Positions 7,806 through 15,455 of a stretch of DNA of 26,594 bases are shown piece by piece. The first letter of the stretch is position 1. Every line of letters starts with the position of its first letter. The DNA is from Candidatus Bathyarchaeota archaeon. Lineage in GTDB: Archaea; Thermoproteota; Bathyarchaeia; TCS64. Made by a program: the position numbers and the translations under genes. Below the pieces are notes generated by a model. It saw only the letters and a list, made by a program, of their open reading frames with translations. It was not told the origin of the DNA and made no database searches. Where the stretch lies: contig JAFGTA010000028.1 of assembly GCA_016934355.1 (NCBI GenBank), forward strand, positions 1 through 26,594. Reading direction: 5' to 3'.

Positions 7806-10559
7806 TCACCTGACCCTGCCGTCCGTTACCTTCTCCAGCCTTATATCCTCGGCGTCTGTGTGCAGAGGCAGGTCCTCCAGGTACGCCTTGCCGTCTCTGG
7901 CTTTCAGTGTATACTTCATGAACTGGTCGAAGGTAACCGTCTCGGTCTTGTACTCCCTGATGTCGCCGACGTAGACCTGATCACCCGGCTTGGACGCCTG
8001 CGGGTTCAGTATCCCCACGTCCTTCCCGTCGTCTCCAGCCAGCAGCATACCCTCGCTGAGCTCTCCTCTGAGCCGCGCAGGCTGCAGGTTGGTGAGAACG
8101 ACGAGATGCTTTCCCAGCAGGTCGTTCCTGTCAGGGTAGTAGGGCTTTAGGCCAGCGCATAGCTGTCTCCGCTCATCTCCGAGGTCGATCTTCAGAATGT
8201 ACAGCTTGTCTGCCCCGGGGTGATCCAGAACCTCAGTGACTCTCGCCACCTTTAGGTTGAGGGCGGTCAAGTCAGTGGGGTTAAGCACCTCATACTCTCC
8301 GCCGTTATACTCTACTATGAGGTCGCATATCTCACGTAGCGCGTTCTCGAGGTACATGCCGCTGGTCTCACAGTTGCCCTGCACGTAGACCAGCAGGTTC
8401 CTTGTGTCGAACCCTATCTTGGTGTGCTGCCCCTGCTTCACGTCGAGCCAGCAGAGCACGTGCTCGTCGTCCACCATGGCGAACTTACCGGGCGGTATCT
8501 TAACCTGATCCGTCTCGCCGAGGGGTACATAGACCTCGTCTCCCTTCGTAACCTTGAGGCCGACGTTGCCAACCACCTTATCTAGGTCGTGGACGCCTAC
8601 GCTCACCCTACGGGTGGCTGCCACGATGTTGTATGCGTCCACCACGGTATTGATGGTGGGGAGCCTATCGTTCTCCTTCACCAAGTTGATGAGGTGAACC
8701 AAGGGGCTCTCCGCCTCTATCTTGAACCTTGTGTACACGTCGTTATACGCGTCTATGATAGGGTCACCCGCAACAGTGAGACCCTTGATCTCCTCGGCTG
8801 CCTGCTTCTTGAGCCTGTCAAGCTCCGCGCTCGACTTCTTTATCTCGACGCCTCGGACAACAGCCAGTTTAACGTCGACCCCATGCTTCGTTAGCTTGTC
8901 GTCGATGCTGAACTCGACCTTTCTCGTCTCGGCCGGCTCAGGAACCCTCAGTTTGATAGGGTCGATCTTTTTCAACACGATCCTTGCGTCTCCTATCCTG
9001 TGACCCTCGACCACTGTGTCGATGTGGCTCCAGTTGAGGTTGGGTTGGTTTAGCTGTGTCTCTATCTCCTCGGCGAAAAGTGGCATTATGGGTTTGATGA
9101 GTATGGTGAGATTCTTGACTATGTTCACGCAGTCCGTTAGTACTTGACGCCCCTTCTCCGGGTCGGTCTTCACAAGCTCCCAGGGTTTGTTGTCCTGGAA
9201 GTATTTGTTCCCCATGCTGCTTATGGTGAGCATCTCGTTGACGGCGTCCCTGAAGTCGAATCCTCTGAAGTGAGTCTTAGCAGTCATGCACCGCGTCTTG
9301 ACCTCCGCCAGTAGCTCTGTGTCGCTGACTTTGCTTGACAAGCCATCGTAGTACTTGTTGAGGAAGCTTAGGACGCGGTAGAACAGGTTGGCGAGGTTGG
9401 CCACCAACTCGTTGTTGATCTTGCTGCGGAGGTTCTCGAGGTTCAGGTCGATGTCGCTCATTGTGTGGCTCAGGTTCGCAGCGTAGTAGTAGCGTAGCAG
9501 CTGGGGGTCCAGGTATTCCTTGAATTCTTCGGCCGTGAGGAACGTGCCTCTGCTCTTGCTCATCTTCTCCCCGTTCACGGTGAGGAACCCGTGGACCACC
9601 ACGTTCTCAGGGACATGGAACCCTGCGCTGTGAAGCACGGCGGGCCAGAAGAGCAAGTGGAAGTAGATGATGTCCTTCCCGATGAAGTGGATGATGGTGC
9701 CTTCGGGGCTCTGCCAATAGTCGTCTGCTGTACACGGCTTGTCCCGGCAGTAGTTAGCCGTGGAGGCGATGTACCCAATGGGGGCGTCCAGCCAGACGTA
9801 GAAGTACTTGTTCTCCTCGCCGGGTATCCTGAACCCGAAGTAGGGGCCGTCCCTGCTGATGCACCAGTCCTCTAGGCCCTCGTTTACCCAAGTGAGTATC
9901 TGGTTCCTGATCTCAGGCTGTAATAGGTGGTTGCCGATGAGCCACCTCTTCAGCCAGCCGCTGAACTCGCTGAGCCTGAAGAAGTAGTGGAGGCTGTTCC
10001 GACGTATCGGCGTGGCTCTGCATACGCTGCAGAACGGGTTTATGAGGTCCGTGGTGTCGTAAGTGGAGTTACATTTCTCGCAGACATCGCCGTACTGATC
10101 CTGGGCGCCGCATTTTGGGCAGGTGCCTTTCACGTACCTGTCGGGTAGGTAACGCCCGCAGTCCTCGCAGTAGGTGAGCTCGATCTCCTTTGAGTAGATG
10201 TGCCCAGCTTCCTTAAGCCTGTTGAATATGAGCTCGGTGTATCTCTGGTTCTCGGGGCTGTTCGTCGAATAGTAGCTGTCGAAGCTGATATGGTAGTCGT
10301 CGTAGTCCCGCTTATGCTCCCTCCACCAGTGGTCTATGAACTCTTCCGGCGTCAGCCCCTGCTTCGCTGCGTTGATCTCTATTGGAGTCCCGTGGGTGTC
10401 GTCGGCGCCACAGTAGACAACGTTGTAGCCAGCTAGCTTCATGAATCTGACCCAGATATCCGTTTGGATGTTCTCCACCATATGGCCGATATGCACCGGC
10501 CCGTTGGCGTAGATCAGGGCTGAGGTCACCAGAATCCTTTCAGAATCGTCAATTGTCAT
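7806..10559 (-). CDS. metG: Methionyl-tRNA synthetase with inserted B3/4 domain and C-terminal tRNA-binding (EMAP/Trbp111) domain
   Basis: MetRS charges tRNA-Met with methionine. The 917-residue protein has the class I core: ANGPVHIGH (HIGH at 23-26), THGTPIEINAAK, a zinc insert with four CxxC-type pairs around 130-180, and the KMSKS loop at 332-336, then an alpha-helical anticodon-binding region to about 540. Residues of about 550-757 match the B3/4 domain of PheRS-beta and the solo B3/4 proteins (LPTINTVVDAYNIVA, VGVHDLDKVVG, then DTRNLLVYVQG). Residues of about 760-870 are an OB-fold tRNA-binding domain (LKVARVTEVLDHPGADKLY, LVVLTNLQPARLRG, SEGMLLA). Ordinary MetRS has the last domain but not the B3/4 part. 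ATG 10559 is preceded by GAGGTGG five bases away. It converges with the aminotransferase gene. Confidence 0.96.
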   Translation of the reverse strand: MTIDDSERILVTSALIYANGPVHIGHMVENIQTDIWVRFMKLAGYNVVYCGADDTHGTPIEINAAKQGLTPEEFIDHWWREHKRDYDDYHISFDSYYSTNSPENQRYTELIFNRLKEAGHIYSKEIELTYCEDCGRYLPDRYVKGTCPKCGAQDQYGDVCEKCNSTYDTTDLINPFCSVCRATPIRRNSLHYFFRLSEFSGWLKRWLIGNHLLQPEIRNQILTWVNEGLEDWCISRDGPYFGFRIPGEENKYFYVWLDAPIGYIASTANYCRDKPCTADDYWQSPEGTIIHFIGKDIIYFHLLFWPAVLHSAGFHVPENVVVHGFLTVNGEKMSKSRGTFLTAEEFKEYLDPQLLRYYYAANLSHTMSDIDLNLENLRSKINNELVANLANLFYRVLSFLNKYYDGLSSKVSDTELLAEVKTRCMTAKTHFRGFDFRDAVNEMLTISSMGNKYFQDNKPWELVKTDPEKGRQVLTDCVNIVKNLTILIKPIMPLFAEEIETQLNQPNLNWSHIDTVVEGHRIGDARIVLKKIDPIKLRVPEPAETRKVEFSIDDKLTKHGVDVKLAVVRGVEIKKSSAELDRLKKQAAEEIKGLTVAGDPIIDAYNDVYTRFKIEAESPLVHLINLVKENDRLPTINTVVDAYNIVAATRRVSVGVHDLDKVVGNVGLKVTKGDEVYVPLGETDQVKIPPGKFAMVDDEHVLCWLDVKQGQHTKIGFDTRNLLVYVQGNCETSGMYLENALREICDLIVEYNGGEYEVLNPTDLTALNLKVARVTEVLDHPGADKLYILKIDLGDERRQLCAGLKPYYPDRNDLLGKHLVVLTNLQPARLRGELSEGMLLAGDDGKDVGILNPQASKPGDQVYVGDIREYKTETVTFDQFMKYTLKARDGKAYLEDLPLHTDAEDIRLEKVTDGRVR

Positions 10560-10563
10560 CGCT

Positions 10564-10608
10564 CCACCTCACAGGTTTCCATATGAAATCCCGGCCACCC
10601 CATATTAA
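10564..10608 (-). promoter_or_regulatory. Promoter and ribosome-binding site of metG
   Basis: On the minus strand TTAATATG lies at 10601-10608, predicting initiation near 10580. GAGGTGG lies at 10564-10570, a strong Shine-Dalgarno match that fixes the ATG at 10559. Unlike many genes here, metG therefore appears to have a short leader. Confidence 0.5.
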
Positions 10609-10630
10609 TGCTGTTTCTGGTGAGTAAAGA

Positions 10631-10638
10631 CGATTAAC
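10631..10638 (+). promoter_or_regulatory. TATA-like element of the creatininase-family gene
   Basis: CGATTAAC is centred about 26 bases upstream of the ATG at 10660, consistent with leaderless transcription; no ribosome-binding site is seen. Confidence 0.35.
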
Positions 10639-10659
10639 CACCTAAGCCACAGAGTATCC

Positions 10660-11403
10660 ATGGAGACCATTCACCTACAGGACATGACATGGCCCATGGT
10701 CGGGAAGGCCATCGAGAACGGGTACAAGACCGTGGTGGTGGCTGTAGGCAGCATCGAGCAGCACGGACACCACCTCCCCCTCGGCACAGACACATATCTC
10801 GGCGACTGTATCGCAGAGCGGTTTGCCGAGAAGCTGGGAAACACCCTCGTCGCCCCTACGATCCGTCCTGGGTGCAGCCCCCACCACCTCGATTTCCCCG
10901 GCACTATAAGCATCACACCCGAGACCCTCATCGAGCTTCTCAAGGACGTATGCCTCAGCCTCGACCGGCACGGCTTCGAGAACATCATCCTTGTGCCTAG
11001 CCACGGAGGAAACTTCGCGCCAGTCCAGACCGCCGTCCAGAGCATAGCACCCGAGTTAAACGCCAGCCTCATCGCCATAGCCGACCTCATGGGACTCATA
11101 ACCCTGTTCAAACAGAAGGTGGCGGAGACAGGGCAGCCACCCGAGTCCGCCGGCGGACACGCCGGAGCCGGCGAGACCAGCTTCATGCTAGCCTACAAGC
11201 CGGAGCTTGTGAGGAAGGACGCTTGGAAGCCCGGCTACATCGGGCCTTTCACGAGCAAGTATGTGAGGACTGGCTTTAAGGCGGTCACTCCTACGGGAGT
11301 TCTAGGTGACCCTACGAAGTCATCTCGGGAGGCTGGGGAGAAGATTATCGACGCCGTCACCGACATGATGGTGGCGGCCGCCAAGAGGGAGTTGGGGCTC
11401 TAG
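10660..11403 (+). CDS. Creatininase family amidohydrolase
   Basis: The family uses two metal ions to hydrolyse cyclic or linear amides (creatinine, a formamidopyrimidine in archaeal riboflavin/F420 synthesis, and others). The 247-residue length is normal. Metal-ligand motifs are present: AVGSIEQHGHHLPLGTD near 29-45, VPSHGGNF near 112, and GGHAGAGETSFMLA near 166, followed by TPTGVLGDPTKSS near the end. An archaeal member, ArfB, makes an F420/riboflavin precursor, but I see nothing that separates that from creatininase-like activities. The start ATG 10660 fits a leaderless transcript. Its stop TAG overlaps the stop of the convergent membrane-protein gene in CTAG at 11400-11403. The truncated protein at the left edge of the window looks like a relative. 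Confidence 0.9.
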   Translation: METIHLQDMTWPMVGKAIENGYKTVVVAVGSIEQHGHHLPLGTDTYLGDCIAERFAEKLGNTLVAPTIRPGCSPHHLDFPGTISITPETLIELLKDVCLSLDRHGFENIILVPSHGGNFAPVQTAVQSIAPELNASLIAIADLMGLITLFKQKVAETGQPPESAGGHAGAGETSFMLAYKPELVRKDAWKPGYIGPFTSKYVRTGFKAVTPTGVLGDPTKSSREAGEKIIDAVTDMMVAAAKRELGL

Positions 11404-11909
11404 CCCTCCTGTTCCTCTTCTGCCTCGGCATCATCCTTCTCTACGGGTTCTACCTCGGCTTTTTCTAGAGTATCTTCACTCGCCGCACGTTTGGCTCTCG
11501 TAAGTATATCGGTTCTGCGTTGAGCCATATCCGCCTTGGTCTTGTAGATGACTGCGCCGGACACCGCGCCGCCTATTATCCCGATCATCGTGTACGCGTC
11601 GCCAACGGCTCCTCTGCCGTAGAAGACGGTGTATACTATCTGCTGGATGATGAAAGCCATTACCCCAGTAACCGTGCCCACCCTGATCAGATCCCCTTTC
11701 GCGCCTCTGGCCGCCAAGTATCCGCCGAGCACGCCCCCGATGAGGTGTAAGCCAATGAAGAGGTTAAAGTACAGGTCCATCAAGGTCTGTACCCTATCCG
11801 ATCCCCCGTAGATCAATCCGAGGAGCTCTAAAACTAGGAAGGGTAAACCGAATGCGATTGACGCCCCCGCGAAATATATTCTAAATGGCTCATTCTGGGG
11901 TTCTCCCAT
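11400..11909 (-). CDS. Small multi-pass membrane protein with charged C-terminal tail, unknown function
   Basis: From ATG 11909 the protein is about 169 residues. Four hydrophobic segments (from about residue 8 to 125) are visible, including IAFGLPFLVLELLGLIYG, LIGGVLGGYLAA, GVMAFIIQQIVYTVFYG and GIIGGAVSGAVIY. A helical cytosolic tail rich in Lys/Arg and then Glu/Asp follows (KRAASEDTLEKAEVEPVEKD). I do not recognise the family. The frame extends to a TTG at 11930, but a TATA-like element at 11939-11948 predicts initiation near 11919, so ATG 11909 is preferred. It is divergent from the membrane module beginning at 12061, and its acidic tail recalls the tail of the 15456-15890 protein, so it may belong with that module; the link is only positional. 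Confidence 0.75.
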   Translation of the reverse strand: MGEPQNEPFRIYFAGASIAFGLPFLVLELLGLIYGGSDRVQTLMDLYFNLFIGLHLIGGVLGGYLAARGAKGDLIRVGTVTGVMAFIIQQIVYTVFYGRGAVGDAYTMIGIIGGAVSGAVIYKTKADMAQRRTDILTRAKRAASEDTLEKAEVEPVEKDDAEAEEEQEG

Positions 11910-11938
11910 GATTCTCAGCTTAATCACCAATTAACAGG

Positions 11939-11948
11939 TATTTAATAT
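11939..11948 (-). promoter_or_regulatory. TATA-like element of the divergent small membrane protein
   Basis: The minus strand reads ATATTAAATA, centred about 25 bases upstream of 11919. This geometry rules against the more distal TTG start at 11930 and supports ATG 11909. Confidence 0.45.
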
Positions 11949-11989
11949 CCCTTACAGGCATACAGGCGTTTTTATTTCGTTTTACATCT

Positions 11990-12052
11990 AAATATAACTC
12001 CAAAGTCTTAAATCAGGTACATTTACAGTACATAACGGGAATTCTGGAGGAG
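11990..12052 (+). promoter_or_regulatory. Promoter, leader and ribosome-binding site of the membrane module
   Basis: AAATATAA at 11990-11997 is a good TATA element and predicts initiation near 12020. This leaves a leader of about 40 bases with GGAGGAG at 12046-12052, eight bases before the ATG at 12061. A strong leader-borne ribosome-binding site contrasts with the leaderless genes nearby and suggests efficient expression of this operon. Confidence 0.55.
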
Positions 12053-12060
12053 AAATCCCA

Positions 12061-12843
12061 ATGGCAATACTAACGGAAAATAGATTGGTTCCACTGATAG
12101 CTTTCGTACTAGCGTGGGTGGCGACATACATCGCCATCCAGAGGGGAAAACAGGGAAAGATCAAGATCAGGAGAATACCCGGTCTCGATGCCATTGAAGA
12201 GGTAGTTGGGCGTTCCGTTGAGATGGGGCGCCCCATCTTCGACATCATCGGTATGGGTACCTTTACAGACATCTACGCTACACAGACAATCGCAGCGCTG
12301 AGTATCCTAAGCTACGTGTCGACACTATGCGCACGGCTTGGAGCAGAGCTATATGCTCCCCAGGCCAGCGTGGACGTGTTACCAGTGGCGACAGAGGTCG
12401 TCAGAGAGTCCTACAGGATCGAAGGCAAGCTAGAGGAGCTCAACGTCGACGAGCAAATGCCCTACCTATCTGGTACCCAGTTCGCTTGGGCAAGCGGCAT
12501 CATCGGAATGGCTGCCAGACTGAAGCCGGCGGGCAACATAATGATCGGACCCTTCTGGGCCGAATCCATGATGTTCGCCGAGACCTTCGACAGGATCGGT
12601 GCCATGCAGGTGGGCGGAACGGCCCGTACGTACCAAATACCTTTCTTCGCAGCCCTATGTGACTATGTCCTAATCGGCGAGGAGATGTTCGCCGCAGGCG
12701 CTTACGTCAGCGGCGACCCCCAGCAGGTGGGCAGCATAGCTGCGCAAGACTGGTACAAGATAGCAGCGCTCGCGCTCGGTATAATCGGCGCCCTATTAGC
12801 TACGGCGGGAGTCACCATAATCGGTGACCTCCTGTCGATGTGA
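12061..12843 (+). CDS. DUF6754-like membrane-anchored protein, first gene of the MutL-linked module
   Basis: The 260-residue protein has an N-terminal TM segment (about 9-26), a basic stretch, a soluble alpha/beta-looking domain (about 38-225) and a C-terminal TM segment (about 236-256). The domain begins IRRIPGLDAIEEVVGRSVEMG and contains GPFWAESMMFAETFDRIGA, QVGGTARTYQIPFF and CDYVLIGEEMFAAGAYVS. From memory these match DUF6754, a family of unknown function that occurs next to glutamate-mutase-linked MutL genes in several bacterial phyla; I cannot verify this here. The start is fixed by GGAGGAG eight bases upstream. It overlaps no neighbour but is followed after 13 bases by the next gene, so 12061-14947 is one operon. 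No catalytic motif is recognisable. Confidence 0.75.
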   Translation: MAILTENRLVPLIAFVLAWVATYIAIQRGKQGKIKIRRIPGLDAIEEVVGRSVEMGRPIFDIIGMGTFTDIYATQTIAALSILSYVSTLCARLGAELYAPQASVDVLPVATEVVRESYRIEGKLEELNVDEQMPYLSGTQFAWASGIIGMAARLKPAGNIMIGPFWAESMMFAETFDRIGAMQVGGTARTYQIPFFAALCDYVLIGEEMFAAGAYVSGDPQQVGSIAAQDWYKIAALALGIIGALLATAGVTIIGDLLSM

Positions 12844-12848
12844 GGTGA
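12842..12848 (+). promoter_or_regulatory. Ribosome-binding site that fixes the start at 12857
   Basis: GAGGTGA overlaps the stop codon of the preceding gene and sits eight bases before ATG 12857. It argues against the upstream in-frame GTG at 12824, which lies within the previous gene and has no such site. Confidence 0.6.
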
Positions 12849-12856
12849 ATGAAGAG

Positions 12857-13489
12857 ATGGATTATAGAAGAGACATACCTCTTGCGATAACATTCCTAGT
12901 CGGGATTATCGCAGTACTGGACTACTACACAACAATCGACTCTATAACAGCAACATTCACAATCATCAAGAACTGGGGCGTCGTCCTACAGGGCTTCGCG
13001 CTGGGCCTCGGAGCAGTAAACCTGTTCCGCGTCCACGGCAGAAGGGTCAGCGAGAGGAAGAGAGAAGACTGGATGTTCAGCGGCTGGCTTCTTCTCATGC
13101 TGGTGCTTTTCATCGTGGTAGGCCTCGGCACAGGCCAGTATGACGCAAGCGAATCGTACAACTGGATCTACAACGCCCTATACTTGCCCCTTGGCGCAAC
13201 GATGTACAGTAGCCTCGCCTTCTACATGGCATACGGCTCATACAAGGTGCTAAGGGCAAGGAACTTCGAGGCAGCGCTACTGTTCATCACTGCCGTGCTG
13301 GTGATAATCGGGAACACACCCGTGTTCCCAGCGATATGGCCTGTCACCTTCCAAATACGTGAATGGATCTTCGGTCCAATCGTGAGCGGAGCCTACAGAG
13401 GCATCAGGATCGGCATCGGCGTAGGCGCGGTAGTTCTCGGAATTAGAACCCTGATCGGACTAGAGACAGGGTACCTAGGGAGGCGGTAA
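12857..13489 (+). CDS. Multi-pass membrane protein of the MutL-linked module (about six TM segments)
   Basis: The 210-residue protein has about six hydrophobic segments spread over its full length, for example PLAITFLVGIIAVLDYY, WLLLMLVLFIVVGLG, LYLPLGATMYSSLAFYMAYG and AALLFITAVLVIIG. Charged turns are GRRVSERKREDW and YKVLRARNFEAA, and the C-terminus is AYRGIRIGIGVGAVVLGIRT then LETGYLGRR. I recall the same pattern (a GLGxxNLxxxH turn, a second turn YRxxRxRxxEAxLL, and an RxxLGxExxYLG end) in unnamed membrane proteins beside DUF6754/MutL genes in bacteria, but that is recollection. No transporter or enzyme motif is evident. It is an internal gene of the operon, two bases before the next start. 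It probably forms a complex with its neighbours. Confidence 0.75.
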   Translation: MDYRRDIPLAITFLVGIIAVLDYYTTIDSITATFTIIKNWGVVLQGFALGLGAVNLFRVHGRRVSERKREDWMFSGWLLLMLVLFIVVGLGTGQYDASESYNWIYNALYLPLGATMYSSLAFYMAYGSYKVLRARNFEAALLFITAVLVIIGNTPVFPAIWPVTFQIREWIFGPIVSGAYRGIRIGIGVGAVVLGIRTLIGLETGYLGRR

Positions 13490-13491
13490 GA

Positions 13492-14325
13492 GTGAGTGTA
13501 TGGGAGAAACTGATGTCGGTGCCCCGTGAGATCATCATGGCACTGGTATTCATCGCAATACTCATCCCTGCCTTAAACCCCCTTGGCCTACCGCTGATGG
13601 TGGGCGACATGAGCAGGCGTTGGTACAACACAGTAGACGCTTTACCAGCAGGCTCAGTCGTGCTCTTCGACATAGGCTACGGTAGCGGAGGTTACCCTAG
13701 CCTAGGACCCGGAAACATCGCGGCATTCCACCAGATGTTCGAGAAAGACCTTAAGATCATAATGGTGGCGACTGCACTTGAAGGAAGCATGATGTACCCC
13801 CTCATAATGCAGGGAGTTAGACCAGAGCAGAATTACGGAGCAGTCTACGGAGAGGACTATATCTTCTTAGGTTACATAGCCGGAACACAGACAGCTATGG
13901 CTGGCATCCTCGGAGATCTGAATGCACTCGTATCAAATGACTACAACGGAAACCCTCTGAGCAGTTACCCGATAATGGACGGCGTCGGAGGCGCAGATGA
14001 TTTCGACCTCGTGGCTTACCTGACTACGAGCGGAGACATCGCGGAAGGCTGGGTCTACCAGGCCTACAGCCAGTATAACAGACCTCTGATTAGTGGCTGT
14101 CTCAGCATGATGACGACGAGCATTAAACCCTACTACGACAGCGGACAAATTCTAGGAATTATGGATGGCATTAAAGGAGCCGCCGACTTGGAGTTCCTTA
14201 CTAACCACCCTGGAGACGCAATCGTCAGCAGCGACATCTTGAGCTTCACACAGACACTGGTACTGATCTTCATCCTCGTAGGTAACATAGCCTATTGGAT
14301 GCAGAAACAGGGAGGAGGCAGCTAA
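13492..14325 (+). CDS. TM-alpha/beta domain-TM protein of the MutL-linked module
   Basis: The start is GTG 13492 with GGGAGG eight bases upstream. The 277-residue protein has one TM segment at about 14-34, a soluble domain of about 215 residues, and a TM segment at about 252-270. After the first TM the chain reads GLPLMVGDMSRRWYNTVDAL, then strand-helix-strand elements (SVVLFDIGYGSGG, MFEKDLKIIMVATALEG). Near the end is YYDSGQILGIMDGIKGAADLEF, a motif I recall in uncharacterised proteins of bacterial MutL/DUF6754 clusters. There is no signal-peptide cleavage site. Whether the domain is cytosolic or external is uncertain; the Rossmann-like pattern favours cytosol. Its layout parallels the 12061-12843 protein, and the two could be distant paralogues. 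Function unknown. Confidence 0.75.
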   Translation: MSVWEKLMSVPREIIMALVFIAILIPALNPLGLPLMVGDMSRRWYNTVDALPAGSVVLFDIGYGSGGYPSLGPGNIAAFHQMFEKDLKIIMVATALEGSMMYPLIMQGVRPEQNYGAVYGEDYIFLGYIAGTQTAMAGILGDLNALVSNDYNGNPLSSYPIMDGVGGADDFDLVAYLTTSGDIAEGWVYQAYSQYNRPLISGCLSMMTTSIKPYYDSGQILGIMDGIKGAADLEFLTNHPGDAIVSSDILSFTQTLVLIFILVGNIAYWMQKQGGGS

Positions 14326-14326
14326 G

Positions 14327-14947
14327 ATGGTATCCATGGATCCACAGATCTGGATCGCGGCTTTCCTAACTATCGCAGCGACCAGCTACGCTTTCAGGGA
14401 CAACAAGGTGTTCAAGTTAGCCGAGAACACGTTCATCGGCGTCGCGGCAGGCCACCAGATCGTCATGGGAGTCAAGAACATCCGTGACTATGGCTGGACC
14501 CACATCATGCAGGGAGAGATGATCTATATCATTGTGTTCCTGCTCGGCATCATGCTGTACGCGCGCTTCCACAAGGACTACTACTGGGTCTACAGGTACC
14601 CCATCGCGTTCCTCGTAGGCAATGGCGTTGGCATCAGCATCAGGGCAGCCATCCACAGCGACTTCGTAATGCAGGTCGCTCAGACGGCTACACCACTGCT
14701 CGGCGCAGACGCTTGGAGCACCTTTAACAACATATTAACATTCGTCGGCGTCATAACGGCGATTACCCACTTCATCTTCACCTACGAGGGCATGCACCAA
14801 GGTACGCTTGGTTGGGCGCCCAAGATAGGTAGATGGATGATGCTGTTGGGCTTCGGCGCCAGCTTCGGCAACACCGTGATGAGCCGGTTCGGCATGTATC
14901 AGGGAAGAGTCGTCTTCCTACTGAGAGACTGGCTACAAGTAATCTAA
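14327..14947 (+). CDS. Multi-pass membrane protein of the MutL-linked module (about five TM segments)
   Basis: ATG 14327 is one base after the previous stop and is preceded by GGAGGAGG. The 206-residue protein carries about five hydrophobic stretches, including WIAAFLTIAATSYAF, MIYIIVFLLGIMLYA, YPIAFLVGNGVGISI, ILTFVGVITAITHFIF and MMLLGFGASFGNTVM. The N-terminal SYAFRDNKVFKLAENTFIGV followed by AAGHQI resembles, from memory, the SYLYKDNPFYxxAExxFVGVSAGY signature of unnamed membrane proteins in bacterial MutL/DUF6754 neighbourhoods. No metal, heme or quinone motif is evident, and the His residues are scattered. It ends the first transcript: a T-rich terminator follows directly. Probably an integral subunit of the same complex. 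Confidence 0.75.
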   Translation: MVSMDPQIWIAAFLTIAATSYAFRDNKVFKLAENTFIGVAAGHQIVMGVKNIRDYGWTHIMQGEMIYIIVFLLGIMLYARFHKDYYWVYRYPIAFLVGNGVGISIRAAIHSDFVMQVAQTATPLLGADAWSTFNNILTFVGVITAITHFIFTYEGMHQGTLGWAPKIGRWMMLLGFGASFGNTVMSRFGMYQGRVVFLLRDWLQVI

Positions 14948-14963
14948 GGGAACCCAAAAAAAA

Positions 14964-14977
14964 CCCCCTTTTTCTTT
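14964..14977 (+). terminator. T-tract terminator after the first membrane-module transcript
   Basis: A run of A and C bases passes into CCCCCTTTTTCTTT about 20 bases after the stop at 14947. This is a typical archaeal U-tract terminator without a hairpin. It partly overlaps the next promoter. Confidence 0.5.
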
Positions 14978-14986
14978 ATAATTAAA
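14975..14986 (+). promoter_or_regulatory. TATA-like element before the 15024 gene
   Basis: TTTATAATTAAA is one of the best TATA matches in the window. It predicts initiation near 15005, about 18 bases before the TTG at 15024. It shows that the downstream genes of the module have their own promoter. Confidence 0.55.
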
Positions 14987-15023
14987 CTCTTATTCGAGAC
15001 AACCACTCAGAGTATGAGATCAC

Positions 15024-15428
15024 TTGTCGGACGTAGACAGGAAGCCGTCGAGCACCGACTATATGGCTGGAGCCGTGCTAGCCTACGGTATAGTCTACTT
15101 CTGGATAGAGCTGAAGGCCATGGGTGGCGTCCCCGGGATTCTGGCGTACGTGATCTATTATCTCGCGGGAGTGATCCCGTCGTACCTCGTCTGTAGAAGA
15201 ACAGATTCGTCCCACCTGCTCGTGGCCGTCAAAACAGCGATCCTTTCTTGGGTGTTCGTTGTGGTGACGCTCCTCGCCTTCACGCAGGGCTCTAACACGT
15301 TTTTCTTCGTCGTTCTACTCGTTTTCCTGGTTCTGGGAGGGGTAACCTCCGCCTACGTCTCTCTGAGGAAACGCCTCTCAAAGCCACTGGAAAAGAAGGG
15401 CAACTCTGAGCAAGGCACAACACCTTAA
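15024..15428 (+). CDS. Small four-TM membrane protein in the MutL-linked module, unknown
   Basis: The 134-residue protein consists of four hydrophobic segments (AGAVLAYGIVYFWIEL, GILAYVIYYLAGVIPSYLV, AVKTAILSWVFVVVTLLAF, TFFFVVLLVFLVLGGVTSAYV) and a basic, polar tail (RKRLSKPLEKKGNSEQ). I do not recognise a family. The first possible start after an upstream stop is TTG 15024; ATG 15063 (residue 14), just before the first TM, is an alternative, and no ribosome-binding site decides between them. It sits between the DUF6754 operon and the MutL genes on the same strand, so it is provisionally part of the module. Unlike its neighbours it recalls no bacterial counterpart, so it may be a lineage-specific addition. 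Confidence 0.7.
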   Translation: MSDVDRKPSSTDYMAGAVLAYGIVYFWIELKAMGGVPGILAYVIYYLAGVIPSYLVCRRTDSSHLLVAVKTAILSWVFVVVTLLAFTQGSNTFFFVVLLVFLVLGGVTSAYVSLRKRLSKPLEKKGNSEQGTTP

Positions 15429-15455
15429 ATCCTGATCCATCGAGAGATATCCGAT

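Noticed and set aside
11910..11930. TTG 11930 as start of the small membrane protein
   Set aside because: The TATA-like element at 11939-11948 predicts initiation downstream of this codon, leaving ATG 11909 as the first usable start.
12824..12856. GTG 12824 as start of the second membrane-module gene
   Set aside because: It lies within the preceding gene and lacks a ribosome-binding site, whereas GAGGTGA is correctly placed before ATG 12857.
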